Below, piece after piece: positions 24,891 through 34,268 of a stretch of 64,000 nt of DNA. The position numbers were made by a program, and so were the translations under genes. This DNA comes from DASXUG01 sp964620425 (GTDB lineage: Bacteria > Pseudomonadota > Gammaproteobacteria > Burkholderiales > Methylophilaceae): contig CAZUGV010000002.1 of NCBI GenBank assembly GCA_964620425.1, forward strand, positions 248,001 to 312,000, in the 5' to 3' direction. How positions within the stretch are numbered: position 1 is the first letter of the stretch; the number at the start of each line of letters is the position of its first letter. The notes below the pieces were generated by a model, which was given only the letters and a program-made list of their open reading frames with translations, did not search any database and had not been told where the DNA came from.

Positions 24891-26855
24891 TTGAAATCAT
24901 CCCAATCAAATTCTAAACAATTTTATGAGCTTTTAAGTTCAATGCGTTTTGCCGTGAGTTTGCTCACGGTATTGGGCATTGCCTCTATTTTAGGCACAGT
25001 GCTTAAACAAAATGAAGCATACAATAACTATATAGTGCAGTTTGGGCAGTTTTGGTTTGAGTTTTTTAAACTGCTTGGTTTGTTTGATGTTTACCATAGT
25101 TTGTGGTTTATATCGATTCTGGTTTTTTTAGTTGCTTCCACTAGTTTGTGTGTTTTTCGTAATACGCCGTTGATGCTGCGTGAGCTACGCGCATTCCGTG
25201 AAACGGCTACTGAAAAATCATTACGTGCTTTTAGCAATCAACAGGTTTACAAATTAGCCGATGGCAATGAGGCTATGCAAACTAAGTTAACCGCATTTTT
25301 AACTGTGCGTGGCTTTAAATTCAAAACCGTTCAACAGCAAGATGGATCAACACTGATAGCCGCTAAAGCGGGTAGCTATCAGCGGCTAGGCTATATTTTT
25401 ACGCATGTGGCGATTGTGGTCATTTGTTTGGGCGGAATTATGGATGGCAATCTGCCACTTAGTATTCAAGAGTGGATGGGGTTGAAAAAGATTGAGGTTG
25501 CGGATATTCCCGCAAGTCAGGTGCCCGCTATTAGCCGTTTATCTCCTTCCAATTTGTCATTTCGCGTGAATATGAGCCTACCAGAGGGGGTGGCTAGTCA
25601 GGTGTCATACATGCAAGTTCGGGATGGCTATCTGGTGCAAGAATTGCCGTTCAAAATTGGCCTGAAAGACTTTCGTATCGAACACTATGCTACTGGGCAA
25701 CCGAAGTCGTTTGAAAGTGATATTGAGATTTTCGATCCCGAACTCAAAACGCCTATTACTGCTACCATTCGAGTGAATCACCCGTTTGTTCACAAAGGCA
25801 TCTCGATTTATCAATCTAGCTTTGAAGATGGTGGTTCAACGGTTCAGTTTGACTCATGGCTCTTACACTCAAAACAAGCCAAACCTACCCCTCTAAAAGC
25901 CGTCATTGCAAAAAATGTGATGATGGGCGAGGGTGCAAATGCACTTAAAATAGAGTTTAACGATTTCAGAAAATTCAATATCCTGAACTTATCGCCAGAT
26001 GGGTCTGGCAAGCCACATAACGTTGGCCCAAATGTTTCGTTTAAGGTGCGTGATACTGCAGGACAAGCAAGGGAGTATGTGAATTATATGCAGCCGTTGC
26101 AAATCGGTGGGCGACGTTATTTTGTTTCAGGCATGCGTGAAAATCCACAAGAGGATTTTAAATATCTCAAAATCCCTGTGGATGATAATTTTACCATTAA
26201 CGGATATATGCAACTAAGCGCAATCTTGGTTGATGAAACAAAGTATTCAGCAATCGCCGAGCGATTTGCGGCAGAGGCTTTTCCTGAGGCTGGTCGAAAA
26301 CCTGAGTTAACAGAACAGTTTAAAGCCAGTGTGGTTAAATTGTTACAAGGTTTTAGCCAAAGCGGATACACTGGAATTGCTAAAATGATAGAGACTGCGG
26401 TCCCTGCGGCGGATCGTGAAAAAGCAGCGGAAACTTATATTAAAATTATCAGTGGTGCGGCATTTGAGGCTTACAATATGACGCGCGCGGAGGCTGGTTT
26501 AAATCCCATCGTTGCCGATGAGAATGCGCAAAAATTCATTCAGGAAAGCTTGAGTGCAATGAGCGATTCATTTTTCTATGGTGCCCCGATGTATCTGCAA
26601 ATGACCAACTTTGAGCATCGGCAGGCAAGTGGTTTGCAATTGACGCGTTCACCTGGTAAATATTTAGTGTACTTTGGCTCGGTGTGTTTGGTGATTGGTA
26701 TTTTTGCGATGATTTATATTCGTGAGCGTCGCATTTGGTTCTTGGTCAAAAAAGATGAAGTGTTATTTGCGATGTCTGCGAATCGCAAGAATCGTGACTT
26801 TGAAATTGAGTTTGCTAAATTGCAAGGTCAACTAAAAAGACTCATTGAGAGTTAA
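24891..26855 (+). CDS. ccsB: Cytochrome c biogenesis protein CcsB (ResB)
   Basis: 654 residues. Three hydrophobic helices in the first 190 residues, a large periplasmic domain (about 190-590) and a final helix near residue 605 give the ResB/Ccs1 topology. The family N-terminus FYELLSSMRFAVSLLTVLGIASILGT is intact, and HPFVHKGISIYQSSF is the conserved periplasmic motif. With CcsA it forms the System II haem-delivery and ligation complex that attaches haem to apocytochromes such as the c4 encoded upstream. The start is TTG at 24891, just before the conserved region; no ATG fits. Confidence 0.92.
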   Translation: MKSSQSNSKQFYELLSSMRFAVSLLTVLGIASILGTVLKQNEAYNNYIVQFGQFWFEFFKLLGLFDVYHSLWFISILVFLVASTSLCVFRNTPLMLRELRAFRETATEKSLRAFSNQQVYKLADGNEAMQTKLTAFLTVRGFKFKTVQQQDGSTLIAAKAGSYQRLGYIFTHVAIVVICLGGIMDGNLPLSIQEWMGLKKIEVADIPASQVPAISRLSPSNLSFRVNMSLPEGVASQVSYMQVRDGYLVQELPFKIGLKDFRIEHYATGQPKSFESDIEIFDPELKTPITATIRVNHPFVHKGISIYQSSFEDGGSTVQFDSWLLHSKQAKPTPLKAVIAKNVMMGEGANALKIEFNDFRKFNILNLSPDGSGKPHNVGPNVSFKVRDTAGQAREYVNYMQPLQIGGRRYFVSGMRENPQEDFKYLKIPVDDNFTINGYMQLSAILVDETKYSAIAERFAAEAFPEAGRKPELTEQFKASVVKLLQGFSQSGYTGIAKMIETAVPAADREKAAETYIKIISGAAFEAYNMTRAEAGLNPIVADENAQKFIQESLSAMSDSFFYGAPMYLQMTNFEHRQASGLQLTRSPGKYLVYFGSVCLVIGIFAMIYIRERRIWFLVKKDEVLFAMSANRKNRDFEIEFAKLQGQLKRLIES

Positions 26856-26900
26856 TACATCCAGCGCTATTTGATTTAAAGCATAATTTAGGAATTCACA

Positions 26901-28061
26901 ATGACGACCATATTGATTAACGGTAAGCCTGCAAATGATGATCCAGTGCCCTTTCTTAAGCAGCTGAGCTGGCTGGATTGGATATATTCACTATTTTTGT
27001 TATTGGGTGCGATATTTGCATTTAGCAAATATGGGCAATACATGGATGAATATGAAGTAGGTTTTTTATTTGGAGCTGTGGCTGTATTCAGTGGATTAGG
27101 CTGGTTTTGGAAATCGGTACGGCTATTAGTGGTTGGCATAGCCGTTATTAGTATATTTTCTATCAGTTTGTATCACGATGATTTAGCGCGCGCCAACCAG
27201 GTATTTTTACTCAAATATCTAATTTCCAGCCAAACTGCTGTGATGTGGATGAATGTGATGTTTGTGTTAGGGACCTTCACTTACTGGTTTGCCACATTTT
27301 TGCGCTCGGAGTTCTCAGGTAAAGTAGCTTCCAGCTTTGTTTGGAGCGCAGTTTTGATGGGGTTTGTGGGTTTAATGGTGCGTTGGTATGAGTCTTATTT
27401 AATAGCGCCAGATGTAGGTCATATTCCAATTAGTAATTTGTATGAAGTGTTTATTCTATTTTGTTTAATTACCTCTTTGATGTATTTGTATTACGAGCAA
27501 CTTTACGCCACTAAGCAGTTGGGTGGGTTTGTGATGTTAGTGGTTAGCGCTGCTGTAGGGTTTATTTTGTGGTACACCTTTGATCGTCACGCTGATGGTA
27601 TTCAACCACTTGTTCCTGCTTTACAGTCTTACTGGATGAAAATTCATGTGCCAGCTAACTTTATTGGCTACGGTTCATTTTCATTAGCTGCCATGGTCGC
27701 TAGCGCTTACTTACTTTCTGAGCGAGGCGTTCTGGCCTCTCGTTTACCTGCATTGGATGTGTTGGAAGACCTCATGTATAAATCCATCGCCATCGGCTTT
27801 GGATTTTTTACCATTGCAACTATTCTCGGGGCGATGTGGGCGGCAGAAGCTTGGGGTGGCTATTGGTCTTGGGATCCGAAAGAAACTTGGGCGCTGATCG
27901 TTTGGCTAAACTATGCCGCTTGGTTGCATTTACGCTTGGTCAAAGGTTTGCGTGGGCCCATGTTAGCTTGGTGGGCACTGATCGGCTTGTTGGTTACAAC
28001 TTTTGCTTTCTTGGGCGTTAATATGTTTTTGTCAGGTTTGCACTCTTACGGTACTTTGTAA
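26901..28061 (+). CDS. ccsA: Cytochrome c biogenesis protein CcsA (ResC)
   Basis: 386 residues with about eight membrane helices. The haem-handling WWD motif is seen as AWGGYWSWDPKETWALIVWLNY near residue 320 (split for length: WGGYWSWDPKE), and conserved histidines flank it (for example PVHIPANF-like IHVPANFIGYG and WLHLRL). CcsA with CcsB exports haem and joins it to CxxCH motifs in the periplasm. It follows ccsB by 45 bp and ends the cytochrome c4-ccsB-ccsA block typical of Betaproteobacteria. Confidence 0.93.
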   Translation: MTTILINGKPANDDPVPFLKQLSWLDWIYSLFLLLGAIFAFSKYGQYMDEYEVGFLFGAVAVFSGLGWFWKSVRLLVVGIAVISIFSISLYHDDLARANQVFLLKYLISSQTAVMWMNVMFVLGTFTYWFATFLRSEFSGKVASSFVWSAVLMGFVGLMVRWYESYLIAPDVGHIPISNLYEVFILFCLITSLMYLYYEQLYATKQLGGFVMLVVSAAVGFILWYTFDRHADGIQPLVPALQSYWMKIHVPANFIGYGSFSLAAMVASAYLLSERGVLASRLPALDVLEDLMYKSIAIGFGFFTIATILGAMWAAEAWGGYWSWDPKETWALIVWLNYAAWLHLRLVKGLRGPMLAWWALIGLLVTTFAFLGVNMFLSGLHSYGTL

Positions 28062-28116
28062 AAAGTAGTATGGGTAATAAGTAGTAGGCCTAATAAGCAG
28101 CGGGAGCAATAAACAC

Positions 28117-28139
28117 AATAGTGAAATTAATTCACTATT
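28117..28139. terminator. Inverted repeat at the convergent end of ccsA and the beta-helix gene
   Basis: AATAGTGAA (28117-28125) pairs with TTCACTATT (28131-28139) around a 5-nt ATTAA loop. It overlaps the last codons of the convergent beta-helix reading frame. It is AT-rich, so a weak terminator at best. Confidence 0.5.
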
Positions 28140-29875
28140 TAGATAAACGAATAACTTGAGAGGTTGGTGTGGCGGCATCGCCCCGTTTGTTTATTACATG
28201 CGTGATCTCGCCCACACCACCAAGTGAAACAGTCGTCATATCCTGAATCACTAAACCATTTAAACCTGTTGTGTTGTCGGGTGTCTCAATCGCGCTTTGT
28301 AATTTTACAGCTGGGTTTGTGTCGAAAAAGCAGTAAATGCCAAGTCCCAAGTCCATGTGCCTCGTGAGTAGTGACGGTATTACCTACCTTGTAAGACGCA
28401 TATCCGTTCACACTACCATTCATCCAACTTGCTTGGTTTGGTACATCATAAGGTGCTTCACTTTGGTAAAAATATACCTTGCCGCCATTGCCGTTCCAAA
28501 CCGTTTGATATTGATGAAAATGTTCTACAGCAAGGCCGTAAATCGTGACGTTGTCGCCGTTCACAATCAGTCCGTTGGATGTTTTGTTGATTGTCCAGCC
28601 AATGCCTTTGCCGTGGTCTGCCCGCCATACCCATAGGTCATCACCAATAACATCGTTACTGTTAATTTCAAGGCTGACACTTGCGTTGCCGACACCAGCA
28701 CCACCTACACGAAGGAAAATATCGTGTAATGACGTAGGGTTGTCTGAATGCCTAAGCTTGCTATCAGCTTGACCAAGCTGCAGCAACACCGATGAGTTTC
28801 TGGTGCCTGCATCAAACAATATGCCTGCTAGTTTTACGCCGTCCACATCGTCTACAATCATCGCTGGCAAGCCAGTCATTGGTTTTAAAGTGGCAATGCC
28901 TAGACCCAGCACGATAGTGTTTGGCTGAGTCACATGGAGAGTGTGATTGAGTTTGTAAATACCTGGCGTTAATAGTAAATGCTTACCCTGTGACAATGCC
29001 GCATTCATAGTGTCGGCTGAATCTCTATCTGCATGAGCGATATAAAACTGATTGATGGTTATTGATTGCCCAGCTGTTTCTCCCTTGCCCCAACTAATGC
29101 CTAGGCTATCTTTAGTCATGTTAGGTACAAATACACTAAAATGATTTTCCTTATCAATAGTCAGAAATGGTTTCTCGCGCACGATGGGAGTGTTACTAAT
29201 GACTGTGTAGGCTGGGTTCGGCCAGTTTGTGCTAGTAGGGGCGTTATCAACGCCGACAAAGACCATGTTCCAATTGCTACTCTCCCAGCCACCCCAGCGT
29301 GAGTTACGCGACAGCCACTGTTGCTGAATCCCTGAGTTCACTTGATGATCAATCAGTGAATCAGCAATAAAGCCACCGCTAGACCAGCCATTATCATCCA
29401 ACACTAAATTGCCTAGCACATGCACGCGCCGCATGGGTGAGGCTTGTGATACCGCCCATTTCATTGTGCCATTTGAGGGAACCACTGCCAGATTTTCAAT
29501 CCCGCGCCAAAAGTTCTGTGTAGCATCACTTTTGCGCCACGCTGCATTTACTTGTATGTCACCATCGATGGTCACGGCATCAGGTGTTTTGCCAAGTCCA
29601 AGTAATTGCGTATAAAACCCTACTTTAATGTTGTTATGATAGCGCCCTGGCTTAAATAAAACTGCATAACGGTCTTTTCCAAACTGGTTGCTCTCTTGCA
29701 GTTTAAAAAGGCGGTCCAGCTTTTTTTGTACTTGAGCGGCAGGCATTGATGGATCAATAATCACCACATGCTTGCCAAGCCCAGTTAAGGGTTGTGTTGC
29801 GTTGGCAAAGCCACTATTTAAAAAAATACCAATGATTACAAGTGCAGAAAAAGTGAAATAGAAAGTAGGCTTCAT
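28135..29875 (-). pseudogene. Exported parallel beta-helix protein, frameshifted near the C-terminus
   Basis: A long reading frame of 529 codons begins at 29875 with a signal peptide (about residues 1-26, ...SGFANA). It contains beta-helix-like segments (IDGDIQVNA, GLIVNGDNVTIYGLAVEHFHQYQTV) and tryptophan-rich loops, as in pectate-lyase-fold exoproteins; the substrate is unknown. The frame runs off at 28286 with an unrelated tail (...HKPSCKITKRD). The natural continuation, IYCFFDTNPAVKLQSAIETP to ...QVIRLSK, lies in another frame ending at 28135. The break coincides with a 7-bp tandem duplication at 28341-28354. Deleting one copy joins HEAHGLG to IYCFFDTN without loss. The long frame is otherwise intact, so this is either a recent pseudogene, a phase-variable gene or an assembly error. 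Confidence 0.75.
28341..28354. repeat. 7-bp tandem duplication causing the frameshift
   Basis: CAAGTCC occurs twice in direct succession (28341-28347 and 28348-28354). On the coding strand it reads GGACTTG twice. A length of 7 shifts the reading frame of the beta-helix gene by one base; one copy would give an unbroken frame to 28135. Confidence 0.85.
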
Positions 29876-29925
29876 TTGATATTGATGTCCCTAAGCGTGT
29901 TTAACTAAGTTGCGTATCTAGTTTT

Positions 29926-31638
29926 TTAGTCTAGTTTATTTTTTAGCTTGGCTTGGCTTAATCGAAAACACACATTGCCCTGCGTGTTATCTACCAAACT
30001 TAAACTATAGCCAGATTTTTTCGCTTGCTTACCCGCGTGGTATAAACCTATCCCCAAGCCATTTTGCGAGTTAATCTGTTTTTTGAAAAGTTGATTTGCA
30101 AGCTCTGATGGGATAGCCTCACCCGTGTCGCGAACCTCAATCAGAAAATCTTTGCCGTTGCCTATGGAGACTTCAATAGCAATTTCTCGCTGCATTTTTC
30201 GTTTTTCAATCGCATTTTGTAAGAGGTTGTCGGTAACGCTATCCAGCAAGTCTGGGTCTATATCCACATTAGGCATGTCGTTTGCCACAAATTGAATATT
30301 GTTTTGCAGATGATATTGCTTAAGCGATTTCCACCAAGTGGTGAGCTTGAGTTTACGTTTTTTATCGACTTTGGGTGCTTCGAGCTTTTCTAGGGTACGC
30401 GCCATTCGTTGGTTTAACAAAGGCAATTGGCGTCTGATTAACGCCACTAACTGATCATTATTGTCCTCTGTGGTCTGTTCGGCAGCGCTGCATAAGCCAC
30501 TCATCGATTGTACGATATTCTTAATGTCATGCGTTAAGCGCGAGCCCGTTTCATACACGGCTTGCATGTAAATGTGCTGGCTCAATGCCTCTTCACGACG
30601 TTTTGCCTCACAAAACTCGCCAAGCACCTGCGTCAGTAATTTAACGTGTATCGTCATGGCAGGTGTCAATCGCCAGTGTGTGTAAAGCGTCAGTTGAAAA
30701 TCATTAAAACCGAGTTTAGATTCATAACGTGTGATCTCCCCAATTGAGCCATTGCTTTCAATAGCGCTCCATTTCACACCGCTGATCCACGGCAGTTTAA
30801 TAATCTCTTCCATCGCTGATGAGGTAAATTCTTTTGCACTCGTTTTGATCTCTGCGAGCTCCGCAATGCTTTGTACCCACTTTTCAAAAGGTAAGCCTAT
30901 GCTTAATACATACCGCGAGACTAATTGCCCGATGCCAGAAAATCCTGATCGCGGATTCCAGAACCAACTCACCACTAACAATGTGATTGCTGTGGCAAAT
31001 AGAATTTTCATGATCATCATGGCATAGCTCAAGCCAGAGTTATGAATTGCATAACTGCCCAGCACTAAAATGAGCGCGCTAAAAAATAGCAAAAGCGTGT
31101 AGAAAAAGTCTAATACTGGTGGATGCAAACCCTCTTCTGCATCTACACGTGTCAATAAAATAGCAAAAGTAATGAGCGGCATTAAAAATGAGATAATTGT
31201 TTCGACGGGTTTTAGTTCAAAGTAATTGACAAAAAGTCTGGGAATCACCCATATCAACAACATGGTAAGCAAGTATCCCGCTGCCATCAAATAACCCATA
31301 CGCGCACTTTTGGCTTGTGTAGTAAACACGCGCCCGCCCAGTAGGGCAAATAGAAGAGCTAGCCACATCGCCATCAGCCACCAATTGCAAAATGCAATAA
31401 AGACCGCGCCCGCAATTAGAAACAGCGTGAGTGCAAGTAATGAAATTTTTTGTTGGGTACGCCAAACGGGTTGCCATAAAAGAAAAAAACCATAATGACA
31501 AATACACATGGCTTTTTGGATGGCGGAATCAAATCCCCAAACCAACACCAAGTGCAAAGATGTTAGTACCAAGCAAAGCTCCCATTGTTGTTTAGCGAAC
31601 GGGGTTAGTTTTGCTGAAATAATTTTAATCATCTGCAT
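29926..31638 (-). CDS. Orphan membrane sensor histidine kinase
   Basis: 570 residues. The first 230 or so contain about eight hydrophobic helices (a large membrane sensor). A GAF-like central region follows (about 250-340). The probable phosphoacceptor is in SRLTHDIKNIVQSMSG near residue 365, then a GHKL ATPase domain with NLLQNAIEKRK (N box), EVRDTGEAIP (G1) and NGLGIGLYHAGKQAKKSG (G2). The layout recalls the multi-helix PrsK-type kinases of exopolysaccharide systems, but no prsR, PEP-CTERM or polysaccharide gene is adjacent. No response regulator is encoded nearby. It may act on the exported beta-helix protein downstream or the pilin upstream; neither is demonstrated. Confidence 0.82.
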   Translation of the reverse strand: MQMIKIISAKLTPFAKQQWELCLVLTSLHLVLVWGFDSAIQKAMCICHYGFFLLWQPVWRTQQKISLLALTLFLIAGAVFIAFCNWWLMAMWLALLFALLGGRVFTTQAKSARMGYLMAAGYLLTMLLIWVIPRLFVNYFELKPVETIISFLMPLITFAILLTRVDAEEGLHPPVLDFFYTLLLFFSALILVLGSYAIHNSGLSYAMMIMKILFATAITLLVVSWFWNPRSGFSGIGQLVSRYVLSIGLPFEKWVQSIAELAEIKTSAKEFTSSAMEEIIKLPWISGVKWSAIESNGSIGEITRYESKLGFNDFQLTLYTHWRLTPAMTIHVKLLTQVLGEFCEAKRREEALSQHIYMQAVYETGSRLTHDIKNIVQSMSGLCSAAEQTTEDNNDQLVALIRRQLPLLNQRMARTLEKLEAPKVDKKRKLKLTTWWKSLKQYHLQNNIQFVANDMPNVDIDPDLLDSVTDNLLQNAIEKRKMQREIAIEVSIGNGKDFLIEVRDTGEAIPSELANQLFKKQINSQNGLGIGLYHAGKQAKKSGYSLSLVDNTQGNVCFRLSQAKLKNKLD

Positions 31639-31771
31639 TGATCAAAAAGCTTTAAAAAGTGTTAATAATTTGCCATTAGCGTCGAAAAATTGACGATTTC
31701 TTTAAAGAAAGTGGACGTATGTAAACCATAATTTGCCATAAGATCCAGTATTGACGCCGATTCTTAAGTTT

Positions 31772-31787
31772 TGGCACATGATTTGCA
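31772..31787 (+). promoter_or_regulatory. Sigma-54 promoter of the prepilin gene
   Basis: TGGCAC-N5-TTGCA is a near-perfect sigma-54 -24/-12 element, with GG at 31773-31774 and GC at 31785-31786 separated by exactly 10 nt. Transcription would start near 31798, leaving a leader of about 63 nt. PilR-type activation is the classical control for pilin promoters; a PilSR-like pair lies at 3.7-6.6 kb in this window. Confidence 0.8.
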
Positions 31788-31860
31788 TAAAGCCATACGG
31801 AAATATGGCGTTCATCGTCGCAAGAGAAAATAATAAATTCAAAAGATTAAGGATAACATA

Positions 31861-32508
31861 ATGAATAAGCAGTCTGGTTTTACGTTAATCGAATTAGCCA
31901 TTGTGCTAGTGATTATCGGCTTATTGTTGGGTGGGGTGCTCAAGGGGCAAGAGTTGATCAATAATGCCAAAGCAAAAAGCATGGCAAATGATTTTAAAAA
32001 CATACAAATCTTACTTTATGGCTACCAAGATAAATTCCACGCGACTCCTGGGGATGATGCTGACGTTGTAAATCATGTAAGTGGAGAAAAAGCATCTGGT
32101 ACAGGTTCAAAACAAGGTAACGCGCAAATTGAAGGTGCGTGGAATTCTGTAGATTCTAAAGATGAATCTTATCTCTTTTGGGAGCATGTTAGAAAGGCAG
32201 GGTTGGCACCAGGGTCAACGGTTGTAGGGGCGCCAGCATATATTCAAAGGAATGCTGATGGTGGGCAAGTAGGCATCCAAAGCAAGAGTGGTTTTAACAC
32301 TATTAATGATACAACTTTTGTAGGCGCATACGTCATTTGCTCTGATGGTATCGTTGGTAAGCTTGCCAAGCAAATTGATGTAATTCTTGATGATGGTGTA
32401 TCAAACACTGGCAGTGTTCGATTGCAAGAAAGTGGCAAGACTACAACTTCTATAGCGCCTAGTTCAGTGACAGATAGTACATTTTATAGTGTATGTATGG
32501 CGTTCTAA
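31861..32508 (+). CDS. Type IV prepilin-like protein
   Basis: 215 residues. The class III leader is MNKQSG followed by FTLIELAIVLVIIGLLLGG, with Gly at -1, Phe at +1 and Glu at +5 for the prepilin peptidase PilD. The N-terminal hydrophobic helix continues to about residue 35, followed by a globular domain. Two cysteines (YVICSDG and YSVCMAF) lie near the C-terminus, as for a pilin disulfide loop. It is larger than most PilA major pilins and could be a minor pilin or pseudopilin. It is a single-gene unit between a sigma-54 promoter and a strong terminator, with no pil assembly genes adjacent. The ribosome-binding site AAGGAT is at about 31850. Confidence 0.88.
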   Translation: MNKQSGFTLIELAIVLVIIGLLLGGVLKGQELINNAKAKSMANDFKNIQILLYGYQDKFHATPGDDADVVNHVSGEKASGTGSKQGNAQIEGAWNSVDSKDESYLFWEHVRKAGLAPGSTVVGAPAYIQRNADGGQVGIQSKSGFNTINDTTFVGAYVICSDGIVGKLAKQIDVILDDGVSNTGSVRLQESGKTTTSIAPSSVTDSTFYSVCMAF

Positions 32509-32523
32509 TATCTCAATAGGTGT

Positions 32524-32551
32524 AAAAAAGCCCACTTCGGTGGGCTTTTTT
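32524..32551 (+). terminator. Rho-independent terminator after the prepilin gene
   Basis: GCCCAC (32530-32535), a TTCG tetraloop and GTGGGC (32540-32545) are followed by six T. An A tract precedes it. C(TTCG)G is an especially stable loop, so this should be a strong terminator. Confidence 0.9.
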
Positions 32552-32617
32552 GTATCCACATTCCCACGCTCGCGTAAATTGCTTTAAAATGCTGAAATTC
32601 TCATTTTAGTCAAAACC

Positions 32618-33427
32618 ATGTCCGACAATATCGTCGAAATCAGTCATTTATCTTTTGGTTACAAGCGCCGCTTGTTGCATAAAGACATCAATATGGTCTT
32701 CCCGCGCGGGAAAGTGGTCGCCATTATGGGCGGTAGCGGTAGTGGTAAAACCACGTTGCTACGCATGATAGGCGGTCAGCTAAAGCCGAACGGTGGCGAG
32801 GTGCGCGTGGATGGCAAGGTGGTGCAACAACAAAGCCGCGATGGTATGTATCAGCTACGCCGTAAAATGGGGATGTTGTTTCAAATGGGCGCGTTGTTTA
32901 CCGATTTATCTGTGTTTGAAAACGTGGCTTTTCCGATTCGTGAGCATACAAATTTGCCTGAATCAATGGTGCGCGATTTAGTGCTGATGAAATTAAACGC
33001 AGTGGGGTTACGTGGTGCGCATCGTTTAATGCCAACCGAGCTTTCTGGCGGAATGGCGCGTCGTGTTGCGCTGGCGCGTGCGGTGGCGCTAGACCCTGAA
33101 ATTATTATGTATGACGAGCCATTTGCAGGTTTAGACCCCATTTCTATGGCGGTGATTTGTAACTTGATTCGTAGTTTGAACGATGCGCTGGGCGCGACAT
33201 CTATCATCGTTACTCATGATGTGAAAGAAGCCTTTTCAATTGTAGATTATGTCTACATGGTGAGCGAAGGCGTTGTGGTCGCCGAAGGCACCCCCGAAGC
33301 GCTACGTCAATCAACCTTGCCTTTTGTTCACCAGTTTGTGCATGGAGATGTCGATGGGCCTGTGCCATTTCATTACGCTGCGCCAGATTTTCAGCGTGAA
33401 TTGCTAAGAGGAAGTGGTCGTGCTTAG
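32618..33427 (+). CDS. mlaF: MlaF, ATPase of the Mla phospholipid transporter
   Basis: 269 residues with all ABC ATPase motifs: Walker A GGSGSGKTTLL, signature LSGGMARRVALARA, Walker B IIMYDEPFAGLDP and an H-loop ITHDVKE. The LSGGMARR form is characteristic of MlaF/Ttg2A. It powers retrograde or anterograde movement of phospholipids across the periplasm with MlaE, MlaD, MlaC and MlaB. It starts the operon mlaFEDCB. Promoter elements are not obvious in the 60-bp gap after the terminator. Confidence 0.95.
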   Translation: MSDNIVEISHLSFGYKRRLLHKDINMVFPRGKVVAIMGGSGSGKTTLLRMIGGQLKPNGGEVRVDGKVVQQQSRDGMYQLRRKMGMLFQMGALFTDLSVFENVAFPIREHTNLPESMVRDLVLMKLNAVGLRGAHRLMPTELSGGMARRVALARAVALDPEIIMYDEPFAGLDPISMAVICNLIRSLNDALGATSIIVTHDVKEAFSIVDYVYMVSEGVVVAEGTPEALRQSTLPFVHQFVHGDVDGPVPFHYAAPDFQRELLRGSGRA

Positions 33428-34208
33428 ACGGTTGATTTTCTGGTTTAGTGGCATAGGTAATCGCGTGATTGGGCGGATATGGCGCTTGGGTTCTGGGGTG
33501 CGCTTTTTATTTTACGTGCTCGCTTACTCTGGCGATAGCTTTCGTCGCTTTCATTTAACCATAAAAGAAGTTTACGCAACTGGCGTATTGTCTTTGCTCA
33601 TTATTTTAGTCTCCGCATTTTTTGTGGGGATGGTACTCGCCTTGCAAGGGTATAACACTTTGCAAAAATACGGTTCAGCCGATGCAATAGGTGTGTTGGT
33701 TGCGCTTTCTTTGGTGCGCGAACTTGGTCCTGTGGTAACTGCTTTGTTATTCGCTGGGCGTGCGGGTACAGCGATTACGGCTGAAATTGGCTTAATGAAA
33801 ACCACTGAACAATTATCCGCAATGGAAATGATGGCAGTAAACCCCATCGGGCGCGTGGTTGCACCTAGATTTTGGGCGGGGGTTATTTCAATGCCGATTT
33901 TAGCATCGTTATTTTCTATGGTGGGTATTTTGGGTGGCTATATGGTCGCTGTGCCAGTGATTGGTGTAAACGCAGGTGCTTTTTGGTCGCAAATGCAAGC
34001 CAATGTTGATTTTCAATCAGATATTGTAGATGGACTGATTAAAAGCGTTGTGTTTGGCGTTGCGTGTACGCTCATTGCATTGTTCGAGGGCTATGATGCC
34101 CCACCCACTGCTGAAGGTGTGAGTCGTGCTACCACACGCACCGTTGTGAACTCATCACTTGCAGTGCTGGGATTGGACTTTATACTGACCTCATTTATGA
34201 TAAGCTGA
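33420..34208 (+). CDS. mlaE: MlaE, permease of the Mla phospholipid transporter
   Basis: 262 residues with about five hydrophobic helices and the family segments FFVGMVLALQGYNTL, ELGPVVTALLFAGRAGTAITAEIG (in parts) and TEQLSAMEMMAVNP. It is the membrane subunit that works with MlaF. The start is GTG at 33420, 7 bp after AGAGGA; the GTG at 33414 is too close to that site. It overlaps mlaF by 8 bp. Confidence 0.95.
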   Translation: MLRRLIFWFSGIGNRVIGRIWRLGSGVRFLFYVLAYSGDSFRRFHLTIKEVYATGVLSLLIILVSAFFVGMVLALQGYNTLQKYGSADAIGVLVALSLVRELGPVVTALLFAGRAGTAITAEIGLMKTTEQLSAMEMMAVNPIGRVVAPRFWAGVISMPILASLFSMVGILGGYMVAVPVIGVNAGAFWSQMQANVDFQSDIVDGLIKSVVFGVACTLIALFEGYDAPPTAEGVSRATTRTVVNSSLAVLGLDFILTSFMIS

Positions 34209-34268
34209 GTTTTGAATCAACAGTGTTTTGAGTTTTAAAAACGCCTTGAAAGAAAAATAGGAGTGGCA

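Noticed and set aside
28286..29875. Beta-helix protein as an intact gene ending at 28286
   Set aside because: The last 18 residues look out of frame, and a perfect continuation exists after deleting one copy of a 7-bp repeat.
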